A DNA stretch of 64,000 nucleotides from JANQKX01 sp039028695 (GCA_039028695.1 JBCCHN010000002.1:1-64000), one strand, 5' to 3'; shown: positions 16,498 through 24,547, counted from the first letter of the stretch. Numbers and translations are program-made. The notes: generated by a model not told the origin, from the sequence alone.

Positions 16498-16579
16498 GTT
16501 CATATACAGTAAAGACCATTGACGCGCCCAGGTTTCTTTGCAGAAATAGTAGTTGGAACAGCTTGAGGTGGAGGCGATC

Positions 16580-16909
16580 ATGGCGAAGCTTAGTGGATCT
16601 ACTGCGCCGATCCGTGTCGGCGAATCGCGCACTTTCTCTATTAATACCCGGTCGCTGGCAAGGGTGGGCATAAAGTGTTTCGTTCGCCCTCCTGACCCCC
16701 CAGAATTCCGTGAATGCCCTGAATGTGGTGTAATCAATGATCTCGCCGATGGTCAACAATTCACGATACATGCTCCACCAGATGCTTTTCTTGGGCACGA
16801 CGGGGGAATTGAGATCGAAGTATCGGAGCCGGGTGTTCCAACTGAAATATACAGGATTGTGCTAGATAGAGGGGAATCGACGAGTCAGCTGATGGCTGAT
16901 CAAGGCTAG
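16580..16909 (+). CDS. Unknown small beta-rich protein, first gene of accessory operon
   Basis: 109 residues from the ATG at 16580, chosen because GGTGGAG lies about 6 bases upstream; a TTG at 16553 is in frame but has no such site. The protein has alternating hydrophobic and polar residues suggesting a beta-sandwich (RVGESRTFSINTRSL, GQQFTIHAPPDAF, GIEIEVSEPG, EIYRIVLDRG), and a single CPEC knuckle near residue 42-45. No signal peptide and no catalytic motif was seen. It ends 10 bases before the 2TM protein gene and shares its promoter. The pair has no flanking housekeeping relatives and is relatively AT-rich, so it was probably acquired. Family not recognised. Confidence 0.65.
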   Translation: MAKLSGSTAPIRVGESRTFSINTRSLARVGIKCFVRPPDPPEFRECPECGVINDLADGQQFTIHAPPDAFLGHDGGIEIEVSEPGVPTEIYRIVLDRGESTSQLMADQG

Positions 16910-16919
16910 AATAAAAGCA

Positions 16920-17441
16920 ATGAAAGAAGCAGACCCTATAGAATATGCGCAAAAGGCTTTTGAAAGAAATATTGAGGCTATTCGCAAGAGCAAGAAAAAG
17001 GCAGAGTTTTCGGAGACTTGGCGAAAAGTTCTTGCATACATTTTAAAAGCGATTGCAATATTTGGCGCTATTGCTGTGGCGGCGGGTGTGGGTGAGAAGC
17101 ATTCTCAGATCATAGGTATCGCAATAGCAGTGGCTGTTGGCATTGATCAGTTGATGTCAAACTCAAAGAATTTGGTGTCTTTTGCACGCGCAGCGGCGAC
17201 TTATGACGCGTTGGAAAATCGAGCCGTACGAAAACACGAATTATCGTTGATTCCGGTTATTGGCAAAGTAAGGGAAGGAGATCAGTCTGCTCGGGAAGAT
17301 TTGCAGCGGCTGCTTGAGGAGCTGATTAGCTTGATTCATACACAATCTAAAAAGATAGAGGATGCTTTGGCTCAGAGACGGATAGAGTCATTAGTGGTTC
17401 TTGAGCTTGAGAACAAATCGAACGACAATATTTCTGAATAA
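16920..17441 (+). CDS. Unknown two-helix membrane protein, SLATT-like layout
   Basis: 173-residue protein: a charged, basic helical start (about 1-34), two hydrophobic segments at about 38-58 (AYILKAIAIFGAIAVAAGVG) and 63-80 (QIIGIAIAVAVGIDQLM), then about 90 residues of charged helix, likely coiled coil, ending in an acidic tail. A basic juxtamembrane region, two close membrane helices and a long cytosolic helical domain is the layout of SLATT-type 2TM effectors of nucleotide-signal conflict systems, but no nucleotide-sensing partner gene is present and I have not aligned it. It follows the beta-rich protein gene by 10 bases; translational coupling is likely. Function is not assigned. Confidence 0.65.
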   Translation: MKEADPIEYAQKAFERNIEAIRKSKKKAEFSETWRKVLAYILKAIAIFGAIAVAAGVGEKHSQIIGIAIAVAVGIDQLMSNSKNLVSFARAAATYDALENRAVRKHELSLIPVIGKVREGDQSAREDLQRLLEELISLIHTQSKKIEDALAQRRIESLVVLELENKSNDNISE

Positions 17442-17888
17442 GAAATCTCTATCCGAATGCCAATGAATTCTGGTACGCCCCGAAGTTCTTATTAGGCGTT
17501 GCGATGGAAAATGCTTCAAATAGGGGCGTGAGATTTCAGAAGCACCTCACTTTACCTAGCCTGAACCCTTCTATCTTGCTCATCTTTAATTATATGACGA
17601 CTGTACAGCCGTTCAGACTGCGATGTAGTCTAATCGGTTTCGCCCGACTAAATGGCGCTGCCCCACTGAAGCAATGAAAGTCGATTAAATGCTCGAACAA
17701 GCATTTAATTGCGCAGTTATTTGCGGGCGCAGCTAACGACAACTCTCTTGCCAATCCGGTCATTCTGGAAAGGCGCTCCTATGATCTGTTGTTTTCGGCA
17801 CATGACATATAGGACTACAAGGCACGGCAGTATTGATCGTAGGCTCCTTATTGCAGGCTAACTGTGTCTGCATGGATCTATACCCCCA
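17442..17888. other. Non-coding stretch in the accessory region
   Basis: A 447-base gap, AT-rich on the left. The only clear structure is a perfect inverted repeat at 17684-17709. I see no gene, promoter of good quality or RNA family in it. It ends at the second DUF3179 3' fragment. Confidence 0.5.
17684..17709. repeat. Perfect 10-bp inverted repeat
   Basis: ATTAAATGCT at 17684-17693 and AGCATTTAAT at 17700-17709 with a 6-base centre CGAACA. It could be a protein-binding operator or a remnant recombination site. It is not followed by a T-run, so it is unlikely to be a terminator. Confidence 0.6.
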
Positions 17889-18070
17889 TCACCCCTTCCA
17901 CAGTTCGGTGTCCGGATAGAACTGGGACCAGGCGAACCAGAAGGCTTCGTGGCTGCCCAGATCGCCCCCGTTGGCGTCGGTGGCGCGCATGCCGACGGCG
18001 TCTAGGGTGAGGCGGATGTTTTCGACGGCGATCTCTTCGCCGATTTTTTTGGGCGATAAGGGTCTGGGGT
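17889..18070 (-). pseudogene. 3' fragment of a DUF3179 gene (copy B)
   Basis: Leftward, the last about 50 codons read GEEIAVENIRLTLDAVGMRA, continue through a short variable part and end HEAFWFAWSQFYPDTELWKG. The complete gene at 18.9-20.3 kb has GEEVAFENIRLTLEAGGIRA in the same place. The nucleotide match, with many substitutions and small indels, extends to about 18070 and then stops. The divergence says the copy is not a recent duplication. The rest of the gene is absent, and a LysE exporter gene starts 145 bases further on in the other direction. Confidence 0.75.
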
Positions 18071-18214
18071 GAATCCCTTGCGGTCCCAAGCCCTTTTCAA
18101 TCGGACCGGTCGTGGAGGGTTGTCGTGGCCCTTTGATGGTGCGCCGCCTCGAGCTTGCCAATGGTCGACATAAATGGAACAATACAAGAACATTTGCGTC
18201 ATGAGGGGCTCGCC

Positions 18215-18856
18215 ATGCAGGACTTTGCCATCTATCTTCCCGGGATTCTTCTTGCCTATTCGGCGTTCTTGCTGGCCATCGCCAGTCCTGGGCCGAACAT
18301 TCTCGCGGTGATGGGTACTTCCATGAGCGTGGGGCGCTCGTCGGGCATTGCCCTGGCCCTGGGGGTTGCGACCGGGTCTTTCACCTGGGCGGTTTTGACG
18401 GTCGCCGGCCTTTCGGCTTTGCTCGCAAGCTATGCATCGGCCCTGATCGTGATCAAGATTTGCGGTGGGCTCTATCTGCTGTGGCTTGCCTTCAAGTCGT
18501 TCAGGTCGGCGATGTCCAGGCATGATATCGAGGCCAAAGAGCTCGCGGGCGGCCGGCGGACGCCGACGGGGTACATGGTGCGGGGTTACATTATTCAGAT
18601 GACCAATCCCAAGGCCGCGCTGGCGTGGATTGCGATCATTTCCCTGGGCCTGCAAGATGGCGCGCCGCTCTGGGTCGGATTTGCCATCGTCCTAGGGACC
18701 TTCCTCCTCTCGATCTTGATCCATGTGATCTATGCGATTGCCTTTTCCACGCCGATCATGCTTCGCCTCTATGGCAAGGCGCGCCGGGGCATCCAAGCGA
18801 CGCTGGGTGCCTTCTTCACCTTCGCGGGGATCAAGCTGCTGATCAGCAGGCCTTAG
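18215..18856 (+). CDS. LysE/RhtB family exporter
   Basis: 213 residues from the ATG at 18215, which has GAGGGG upstream; an in-frame start 60 bases earlier adds residues without family character. Six hydrophobic segments and the LysE signature near the N-terminus (SPGPNILAVMGTSMSVGRSSGIALALG, in parts, at about 24-50) identify an amino-acid or metabolite exporter; QMTNPKAALAWIAI near 125 is the second conserved stretch. The substrate is not predictable. It lies between the second DUF3179 fragment and the complete DUF3179 gene (on the opposite strand, 18 bases away), so it may be cargo brought in with this segment. Confidence 0.9.
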   Translation: MQDFAIYLPGILLAYSAFLLAIASPGPNILAVMGTSMSVGRSSGIALALGVATGSFTWAVLTVAGLSALLASYASALIVIKICGGLYLLWLAFKSFRSAMSRHDIEAKELAGGRRTPTGYMVRGYIIQMTNPKAALAWIAIISLGLQDGAPLWVGFAIVLGTFLLSILIHVIYAIAFSTPIMLRLYGKARRGIQATLGAFFTFAGIKLLISRP

Positions 18857-18874
18857 GCGGTTGGAGAAAAACCC

Positions 18875-20266
18875 TCACCCCTTCCACAACTCCGTGTCCG
18901 GATAGAACTGGGACCAGGCGAACCAAAACGCCTCATGACTGCCCAGGTCGGTGCCGTCGGTGTCGGTGGCGCGGATGCCGCCCGCTTCCAGGGTGAGGCG
19001 GATGTTTTCGAAGGCGACTTCTTCGCCGTTTTTGAGGGCGAGATAGGCCTTGCTCCGCTGGAACGCGATGGGTTTTCCTGAGGCGGCAACCGCCCCGATC
19101 ACGTCCTCGTGGACGGGCAGGCGTGGGTCCACATCGCCGATGGGGAAGATGGGGCCGTCGGCGTCGCGGGTGTTGCGCAGGTCCGGATCCCGGCCCAGCG
19201 CATCGGCCTCGATCAGCACGGTGGTCTCGGGATGGGCCTTTTTCCAGGTGCCCCAATCGGTGGTGACCACGCTGGCCTGCTCGAGCTTTAGGCCTTTTTC
19301 GGCCAGCGGCCCGGTGACCGCGTTGCCCCGGAAGGTGTCGAAGACGGAATAGGTGTTCACGTCGTACATGACCTTGTTGGAGCGGATCAAAAGGCCCGAG
19401 GTGCGCAGGACCGGCCGCTCTATCCCATCGGGCAGGCGGTCGGTGAAATAGGCCTGGGCCGCGCCGCACAGCGTGCAGTAGGGGATGCCCAGATCCCGGC
19501 CGCCCAGGGTGTCGTTCACCATCTCGCGCACCTCCATGATGCGCCGGGGATAGGCCCGGTATTCCCCATTCACGCCAATGCCAAAGACGATGTCCTCGTC
19601 CTTCAGCCAGGTGGCCTCCTCGGCAGAGGTGACCTCCGGATTGTCGATGGCGGGGATGCAGTGGCAGAGCTCGTCGGTCTCGTCATAGGGCCGATCGTCG
19701 ATGAGCACGCCGCCCCAGGTAACGTGGCGCCAGTCCACATCCCCGTCGACGATGATCTTGTCCCACTCGGGCACCACGGCGGTATAGACCGTTTGCTTCA
19801 CATCCAGATAGCCGGGGGGCTCGGGGATGTCCCAGGCCATGAGGTGGTTGATCACGATCTCCCAGGGGTCGCCCTCGATGAGGTCCATCTCCAGGAGCTT
19901 GTAGGCGGTCAGGCCCAGGGTGGCGTGCAGCTCGGGGTCCGAGACGAAGCGCAGCATGTCGCTGACGATCCAGGCCACCCGGGGGTCCTGGGAGTTGGCG
20001 ATCTCGTCCAGGGCGAGGGTCTGATCCGGGCCCCAGGCGTTTTGCTCCATGCTCTCGACGAAAGCCACCTGGATGGCATTTGCAACCGCCTCGGCCAGGG
20101 GGCCTTCGGGCACGGCGGGGGGCGCGCCGAATTCCTCGATCACGTAGTCGGGCAGGGGTGCTTGTTCTTGAGCTTGGGCGGGTGTGCCGCTGTCCCACAG
20201 CAAAACCACGGCCGCCAGGGACGCTATGAAAAGGGGCCGAAGGGGGGAGCTGGTCGCCGATGCCAT
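18875..20266 (-). CDS. DUF3179 domain protein with signal peptide
   Basis: 463 residues from the ATG at 20266, which has GGGAAAGG just upstream; a longer frame to 20305 lacks such a site. An N-terminal signal peptide (LRPLFIASLAAVVLLWDS, cleavage probably after AQA) precedes a periplasmic domain of about 180 residues and then the DUF3179 domain, recognised by VNGEYRAYPRRIMEVREMVND, GIPYCTLCGAAQAYF and FDTFRGNAVTGPL. Function unknown; the Cys pair in CTLC may bind metal or heme-like ligands, which is inference. Two broken copies of its 3' end lie at 16.0 and 17.9 kb. It is the only complete copy and is divergent from nth across 275 bases. Confidence 0.85.
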   Translation of the reverse strand: MASATSSPLRPLFIASLAAVVLLWDSGTPAQAQEQAPLPDYVIEEFGAPPAVPEGPLAEAVANAIQVAFVESMEQNAWGPDQTLALDEIANSQDPRVAWIVSDMLRFVSDPELHATLGLTAYKLLEMDLIEGDPWEIVINHLMAWDIPEPPGYLDVKQTVYTAVVPEWDKIIVDGDVDWRHVTWGGVLIDDRPYDETDELCHCIPAIDNPEVTSAEEATWLKDEDIVFGIGVNGEYRAYPRRIMEVREMVNDTLGGRDLGIPYCTLCGAAQAYFTDRLPDGIERPVLRTSGLLIRSNKVMYDVNTYSVFDTFRGNAVTGPLAEKGLKLEQASVVTTDWGTWKKAHPETTVLIEADALGRDPDLRNTRDADGPIFPIGDVDPRLPVHEDVIGAVAASGKPIAFQRSKAYLALKNGEEVAFENIRLTLEAGGIRATDTDGTDLGSHEAFWFAWSQFYPDTELWKG

Positions 20267-20431
20267 GGTGGGGCCTTTCCCGTTATTTATATGCTTAAGG
20301 GGCATCCGGCAGCCATAGCCGACCGCACACCCCGTTAACGCCTCGCTATCGTTAGGTGGCTCTATCCTACTGTCTTGCCAGTCACATTAACATGAGCAAT
20401 CGGTGAAGCCCGCGCGGTGCGTTGGGGTTGG

Positions 20432-20486
20432 CTTAGCTAAGGGCGCGGCCCCCACTCCAATTTGGTTAACCAAGGGCCGCGGGCCC
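20432..20486. repeat. Palindrome pair upstream of nth
   Basis: A 10-bp palindrome CTTAGCTAAG (20432-20441) followed by GGCGCGGCCC, and 21 bases later a 12-bp palindrome TTGGTTAACCAA (20462-20473) followed by GGGCCGCGGGCCC (20474-20486), which is itself an inverted repeat. The two halves look like diverged direct repeats. They lie in the divergent region between the DUF3179 gene and nth and may be operators. Confidence 0.4.
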
Positions 20487-20541
20487 TGCGCGCCCATCTT
20501 TGGGCTGTTTATTTGCGGGTGGCGTGCCTATTTTGGGGGCC

Positions 20542-21186
20542 ATGAAAAAAGCGGATCGTATTGTGTTTTTCGATCGCCTGGCGGCTAGCATGCCCGAGCC
20601 GGAGGGGGAGCTGAACTATGTGAACCCCTATACCTTGCTGGTGGCGGTGGTGCTCTCGGCTCAGGCCACGGACGTGGGGGTCAATAAGGCCACCAAGGGC
20701 CTCTTTCAGGAAGCGGATAGCCCGGAAAAGATGCTGGCCCTGGGCGAGGCCCGCTTGAAGCATCACATCAAGACCATCGGGCTTTTTAACACCAAGGCCA
20801 AGAACGTGATGGGCCTGTCGCGCATGCTGCTGGAGGACTATGGGGGCGAGATCCCGCAAGACCGGGCCGAGCTGGAGAAGCTGCCGGGGGTGGGGCGCAA
20901 GACCGCCAATGTGGTGCTCAACATCGCCTATGGGCACCCGACCATCGCCGTGGACACCCATATCTTCCGGGTCGGCAACCGCACCGGCCTGGCGCCGGGC
21001 AAGAACGTGCTTGAGGTGGAGCTGAAGCTGGAGAAGGTGGTGCCCGAGGACCGCAAGCTGCACGCCCATCACTGGCTGATCCTGCACGGCCGCTATACCT
21101 GCAAGGCTCGCAAGCCCGACTGTCCGTCTTGCGTGGTCATCGACCTCTGCGCCTTTAAGGGCAAGACGGTGGCTTTAAAACCCTAA
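20542..21186 (+). CDS. nth: Endonuclease III
   Basis: 214 residues from the ATG at 20542. DNA glycosylase and AP lyase for oxidised pyrimidines. The helix-hairpin-helix motif LPGVGRKTANVVLN near 113-126 contains the catalytic Lys, and VDTHIFRVGNRTGLA near 138-150 holds the catalytic Asp. The iron-sulfur loop is present at the C-terminus (CKARKPDCPSCVVIDLC). Length matches the family. The open frame extends 42 bases further but without a ribosome-binding site. In relatives nth often lies near dapB and DUF2244, from which it is here separated by the accessory segment. Confidence 0.97.
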   Translation: MKKADRIVFFDRLAASMPEPEGELNYVNPYTLLVAVVLSAQATDVGVNKATKGLFQEADSPEKMLALGEARLKHHIKTIGLFNTKAKNVMGLSRMLLEDYGGEIPQDRAELEKLPGVGRKTANVVLNIAYGHPTIAVDTHIFRVGNRTGLAPGKNVLEVELKLEKVVPEDRKLHAHHWLILHGRYTCKARKPDCPSCVVIDLCAFKGKTVALKP

Positions 21187-21227
21187 CCCTCAGCGCGCGC
21201 TAGCCGCCCTTTTGGAAAGCTCTTTTC

Positions 21228-22265
21228 GTGAAAAAAATCACTCTTTTATTTGTGCTCGGGATCTTGCTGACGTTTGGGTTGGCGGGGGCCGTGACCGGGA
21301 TGGCGCGGGCGCAGTCCGCTGCCGAGGGGGCGCCGGTTCTGCAGTTGCCCCTGGACTGTACGCTGGGCACGAGCTGCTGGGTGGCGCGCTATGCGAACCG
21401 GGGCGGCGACGCGGCGCGGGCGGATTTTGCCTGCGGCATCCGGGCTCAGGAGGGACACCAGGGCACGGACTTTGTGCTGTCTTCCTTGGCGCAGATGGCC
21501 GAGGGGGTGGATGTACTGGCGGCCGCCGATGGGGAGGTGACCCGGGTGCGAGACGGGGAGCCGGACCATGTCTTGGGGGCTGAGGCGCCCGACTTTGACG
21601 CGGGCCGGGAATGCGGCAACGGCCTGCTCATCGACCACGGGGACGGCTGGCAGAGCCAATATTGCCATATGGCGCAAGGCTCTTTGACCGTTGGCCCGGG
21701 CGATGCGGTGGCGGCGGGGGAGCCCTTGGGGCGGGTCGGCCTGTCGGGGAAAACCCAATTTCCCCATCTGCACTTCAACCTCTTTAAGGACGGGGAGGCC
21801 ATGGACCCCTACGACGGCCAGCCCATTGCCGCGCCCTGCGGCGAGGAGACGCCGGGGCTGTGGGAGTCTGAGGCGGTCAATGCCTATGAGCCCTTTTCCC
21901 TCATCGGGGCCGTCTTTGGCGATGGGGTGCCGGACATGGCGACCATATGGGGTGGGTCCGTAGCGCGCCAGGAACTTCCCGCTCAAGCGCCAGCCCTGGT
22001 CCTAACGGCCAAGCTGTTTGGGGCCTTAAGGGGTGACCGTTGGTCCTTCAAAATTCTTGATCCCGAAGGGGCGCTCTTTGTGGAAAACAGCGTGGAAATA
22101 GAAAAAAACAATCAATTTGTTTTCAACTATGCGGGTCGGAAAAAGCCGGCGGGCGGTTTTCAGCCGGGCCTGTGGCGAGGAGAGGTGACTGTCACGCGGA
22201 CCGGGCCGCAGGGCGATGCTCTTGAACAACGCCTAGAATCCGAGGTTTTGGTCGTCGAGGAGTAG
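21228..22265 (+). CDS. M23 family metallopeptidase
   Basis: 345-residue secreted protein with a signal peptide (KKITLLFVLGILLTFGLAGAV; cleavage likely at ARA-Q near residue 28). The M23 (LytM) domain has the zinc ligands in HQGTDF near 77-82 and HLHF near 182-185, with GEVTRVRDG between them. A C-terminal beta domain of about 130 residues follows. Such enzymes cut peptide crosslinks of peptidoglycan or act as regulators of amidases; both key zinc motifs are intact here. It starts 41 bases after nth and may be cotranscribed. A cysteine-rich N-terminal stretch (LDCTLGTSCWVARY) suggests disulfides. Confidence 0.9.
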   Translation: MKKITLLFVLGILLTFGLAGAVTGMARAQSAAEGAPVLQLPLDCTLGTSCWVARYANRGGDAARADFACGIRAQEGHQGTDFVLSSLAQMAEGVDVLAAADGEVTRVRDGEPDHVLGAEAPDFDAGRECGNGLLIDHGDGWQSQYCHMAQGSLTVGPGDAVAAGEPLGRVGLSGKTQFPHLHFNLFKDGEAMDPYDGQPIAAPCGEETPGLWESEAVNAYEPFSLIGAVFGDGVPDMATIWGGSVARQELPAQAPALVLTAKLFGALRGDRWSFKILDPEGALFVENSVEIEKNNQFVFNYAGRKKPAGGFQPGLWRGEVTVTRTGPQGDALEQRLESEVLVVEE

Positions 22266-22289
22266 GGCGGCTCACGTGGACCCCGTCAC

Positions 22290-22805
22290 TCACCCAGTGC
22301 CGGCGGCCGTGTCGGATTGGGCGCGGAGCAATTGGTTCAGACAGGGCCGGACCGGAACTATTTGGGCCTGGGTATCCCGGGCTTCCAGATAGGTCACTTG
22401 CCTCTGTCCGTTTTTTTCGTAGAGGAAAAGGTCAAAAACGCAGTCGCTGGTGCGGTACTGCCAAATCTCGGCCGGAGCTTCTCGCCGCACCAGCTCCGGC
22501 TCGCCCAGGCGTTGTGAAAGGGCGGGTCCGCTGAGACCGATCAGCTTGTCCGGGTCGTCATCCACAGGAATTGGCTCAGGAACTGCCGGCAAGCTTGCCG
22601 AAGCCTCCGGGGCCGCTTGGGGCTCTGCGGCCCCAGCCCCGTCGGTGACAGGTTCCTGTTCAGTGAGTTCCTGGGAACTAGAGCCAGATGGAGCGGCCTC
22701 TGCGATCCCATCCTGAGTGTCGGGTGCCGCGGTGCAGGCAGCCAGAAGTGCCATGGCACCGGCTGCCAGACAGACTTTCCATCCCAAAACCACTCTGAAG
22801 GTCAC
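22290..22805 (-). CDS. Unknown lipoprotein
   Basis: About 171 residues when started at the GTG at 22805, which follows the bactofilin stop by 10 bases; a GTG 12 bases further in is also possible. A short signal ends in the lipobox LLAAC. A low-complexity Glu/Pro/Ala/Ser linker of about 60 residues leads to a compact domain with KLIGLSGPALSQRLGEPELVRREAPAEIWQYRTSDCVFDLFLY (in parts), a pattern seen in small outer-membrane lipoproteins that resemble the SmpA/BamE beta fold. Function not assigned. Cotranscription with the upstream bactofilin gene is likely. The open frame continues far upstream through the bactofilin gene, but that part is a shadow frame. Confidence 0.65.
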   Translation of the reverse strand: MTFRVVLGWKVCLAAGAMALLAACTAAPDTQDGIAEAAPSGSSSQELTEQEPVTDGAGAAEPQAAPEASASLPAVPEPIPVDDDPDKLIGLSGPALSQRLGEPELVRREAPAEIWQYRTSDCVFDLFLYEKNGQRQVTYLEARDTQAQIVPVRPCLNQLLRAQSDTAAGTG

Positions 22806-22815
22806 GCGCGGATCC

Positions 22816-23754
22816 CTAGCCGGTGGTGGCGGTGGGAGCCTTTCCGTCCTGGGACTCTTCCGTTGAGGTGGTGGTGGACTTGTCGGTGGCCGCTTTAGGC
22901 GATGCCGCATTGAGCTCCGCAGTCGCCTCAGGCTGGGCTTTTGCCTCAGTGTCTGGTGTCTCGGGCTCCAGCGCCTCGGGCTCTGTTGTCTCGAGCTCTG
23001 TTGTCTCGAGCTCTGGCGTATCGGCGTCCGGTTCCGCGGTCTCGGATGTGGCGGTCTCGGGTGTTGCAGCCTCGGATGTCGCGGCCGCGAGAGCTGCCGC
23101 TTCGGGTGTCGCGGTTTCAGGCTCAACCACCTCGGGGTCTTGCGTCGCGCCCGGGTCATTCAAGCCCAAGAGGTCGATGGTCCCCTTAATGCGGCCGCCT
23201 CTTTCGATTTCCAATTCGCCGTATTGGATATTACCCAGAATGCGGCCACTGGCCCGCAGCAAGAGCAGACCGGTCACCGTTACCGAGCCTTCGAAGTTGC
23301 CGGCGATGTCGGCGGTTTCTACGACGGCTGTGCCCTTGAAGTGGCCACTTTCGGCAATCTCCAGGGCCTGACTATCGCTGAGGTCCGCTTCCACCCGGCC
23401 CTCGACGATCAAGCGTTCACAAGCTTGGATCTCACCGGAGAGGACAATCTCGCGGCCCACCACCAGTTTTCGCGTTGAATTTGCGCTTGCCTGCGTCGCG
23501 CCTGTGTCTGCACCGGCGCCCGGGCTGGCCACACCGCGCCGGGTGTGAGGGTGCATGATCCCGCTGCCGCTGCTGCGCCGGCCGGGCAAAGGCGGCGGGC
23601 CAGGGGGGATATCCATGCGCGGTGCGCCCGAGCCCTCAGGCTTTGGATCTGTCTGGGTGTCCGCGCGAGACGGAGCCACACCGCCACTGGCAGGCTGTTT
23701 TGGATCTGCCGTCGAAGTGCCGGAGCGTTTTTTGCCAAACAGATTACTCATCAT
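22816..23754 (-). CDS. Bactofilin (polymer-forming cytoskeletal protein)
   Basis: 312-residue protein. A Pro/Gly/Ser-rich N-terminus of about 90 residues is followed by the bactofilin core at about 95-200, a right-handed beta-helix read from VVGREIVLSGEIQACERLIVEGRVEADL through GHFKGTAVVETADIAGNFEGSVTV to GNIQYGELEIERGGRIKGTI (each in parts). The C-terminal 110 residues are a low-complexity tail with repeated ET, AT and PE units, matched by near-tandem DNA repeats around 22980-23120. Bactofilins form filaments at membranes and shape cells or stalks. Often bactofilin genes sit beside M23 peptidases, and here the M23 gene is in the same 3-kb neighbourhood on the opposite strand, with a lipoprotein gene between. 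Confidence 0.9.
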   Translation of the reverse strand: MMSNLFGKKRSGTSTADPKQPASGGVAPSRADTQTDPKPEGSGAPRMDIPPGPPPLPGRRSSGSGIMHPHTRRGVASPGAGADTGATQASANSTRKLVVGREIVLSGEIQACERLIVEGRVEADLSDSQALEIAESGHFKGTAVVETADIAGNFEGSVTVTGLLLLRASGRILGNIQYGELEIERGGRIKGTIDLLGLNDPGATQDPEVVEPETATPEAAALAAATSEAATPETATSETAEPDADTPELETTELETTEPEALEPETPDTEAKAQPEATAELNAASPKAATDKSTTTSTEESQDGKAPTATTG

Positions 23755-23824
23755 CGTCTCCCGGTACGAGGCCTGACTTGCTACAGGCCGGGGTTTAGAC
23801 CGCCTTTGGCGACCATGATCACGG

Positions 23825-24547
23825 TCAGGTCAAGGATGCCTGTTGCGGCATTTTTTGGAATACATGCAACATAAAGGCCGTGGCAATGATCGGCGTGAAG
23901 AGGTTGATCAAGGGTATGGTCAGTAGAAAAGCGATGATCATGCCCGCCAGCAAAAGCCGCCCTCTGTGGGACCGTCTCAGGCTATTGCTATCGGTCAATT
24001 CCACGCGCCTTACCGCCACGAGTTCAAAATACTCACGGCCCAAAAGATAACCGTTGAACAGGTAGAAGACAAAAAGATTAAGCGGCGGCAGGAACAAAAG
24101 CGCCAAGTAAAGCGGCAAGGCCACGATGTTCACCAGGAGGGTGATACCGGCAAAGGCCAAGGCGCCGCCTATAATCTCGGTCCAGGGTTGGCCGCGGGCG
24201 GTGGGTAGGCCCGGGTAATAGCGCTCCTCCACCGCGCGGGCCACGTCCTCCAGCAAAAAGGACATGGTCAAGAGCATGACCGCGGGAAAAAGGAAAAAGC
24301 TGGTCACCAGAACGGCCGCCACGCCACCGGCGTTGAACAGCCATAACAAGGCGTCGCTGATCCAGCCGGAGGTGTCCTTGCTTTCCAAATAGCCGCTCAA
24401 GAGTCCGCCCACCCAATCCAGAGCAAAAGAGCAAAGCACCCACAAGATCAAAAAGGTGGCGATCGAGGCAAAGAGCGAGCGGATGAAAACGCTGCGAAAG
24501 GCCGGATCGAAAGATTGGCGAATGGCGTTGGTCAAGGAGCTGAACAT
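23825..24547 (-). CDS. EI24/CysZ-like membrane protein
   Basis: 240-residue protein with several hydrophobic segments (about 22-45, 75-100, 128-155 and 200-230) and the family pattern of an amphipathic start (SLTNAIRQSFDPAFRSVF), FNGYLLGREYFELVAVRR near 165 and a final membrane helix pair. It belongs to the EI24 (DUF540) superfamily, which includes the sulfate permease CysZ; in alphaproteobacteria most members have no proven substrate. Stands alone on its strand between the bactofilin gene and a divergent sugar kinase gene. Confidence 0.8.
   Translation of the reverse strand: MFSSLTNAIRQSFDPAFRSVFIRSLFASIATFLILWVLCSFALDWVGGLLSGYLESKDTSGWISDALLWLFNAGGVAAVLVTSFFLFPAVMLLTMSFLLEDVARAVEERYYPGLPTARGQPWTEIIGGALAFAGITLLVNIVALPLYLALLFLPPLNLFVFYLFNGYLLGREYFELVAVRRVELTDSNSLRRSHRGRLLLAGMIIAFLLTIPLINLFTPIIATAFMLHVFQKMPQQASLT

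Larger units (their letters stand above)
15947..16579. other. Decayed stretch between accessory genes
   Basis: A 633-base gap without an intact gene. It holds the 3' fragment of a DUF3179 gene (15983-16045), an immediately adjoining dead tyrosine recombinase end (16043-16225), about 240 bases in which I see nothing, and the promoter at 16469-16497 serving the downstream operon. Confidence 0.6.

Noticed and set aside
16262..16798. 178-residue leftward frame overlapping the accessory operon promoter
   Set aside because: No ribosome-binding site or recognisable pattern, and the rightward gene at 16580 has a good promoter and ribosome site.
22823..23371. Ser/Val-rich frame antisense to the bactofilin tail
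   Set aside because: Low-complexity complement of the repetitive ET/PE tail.
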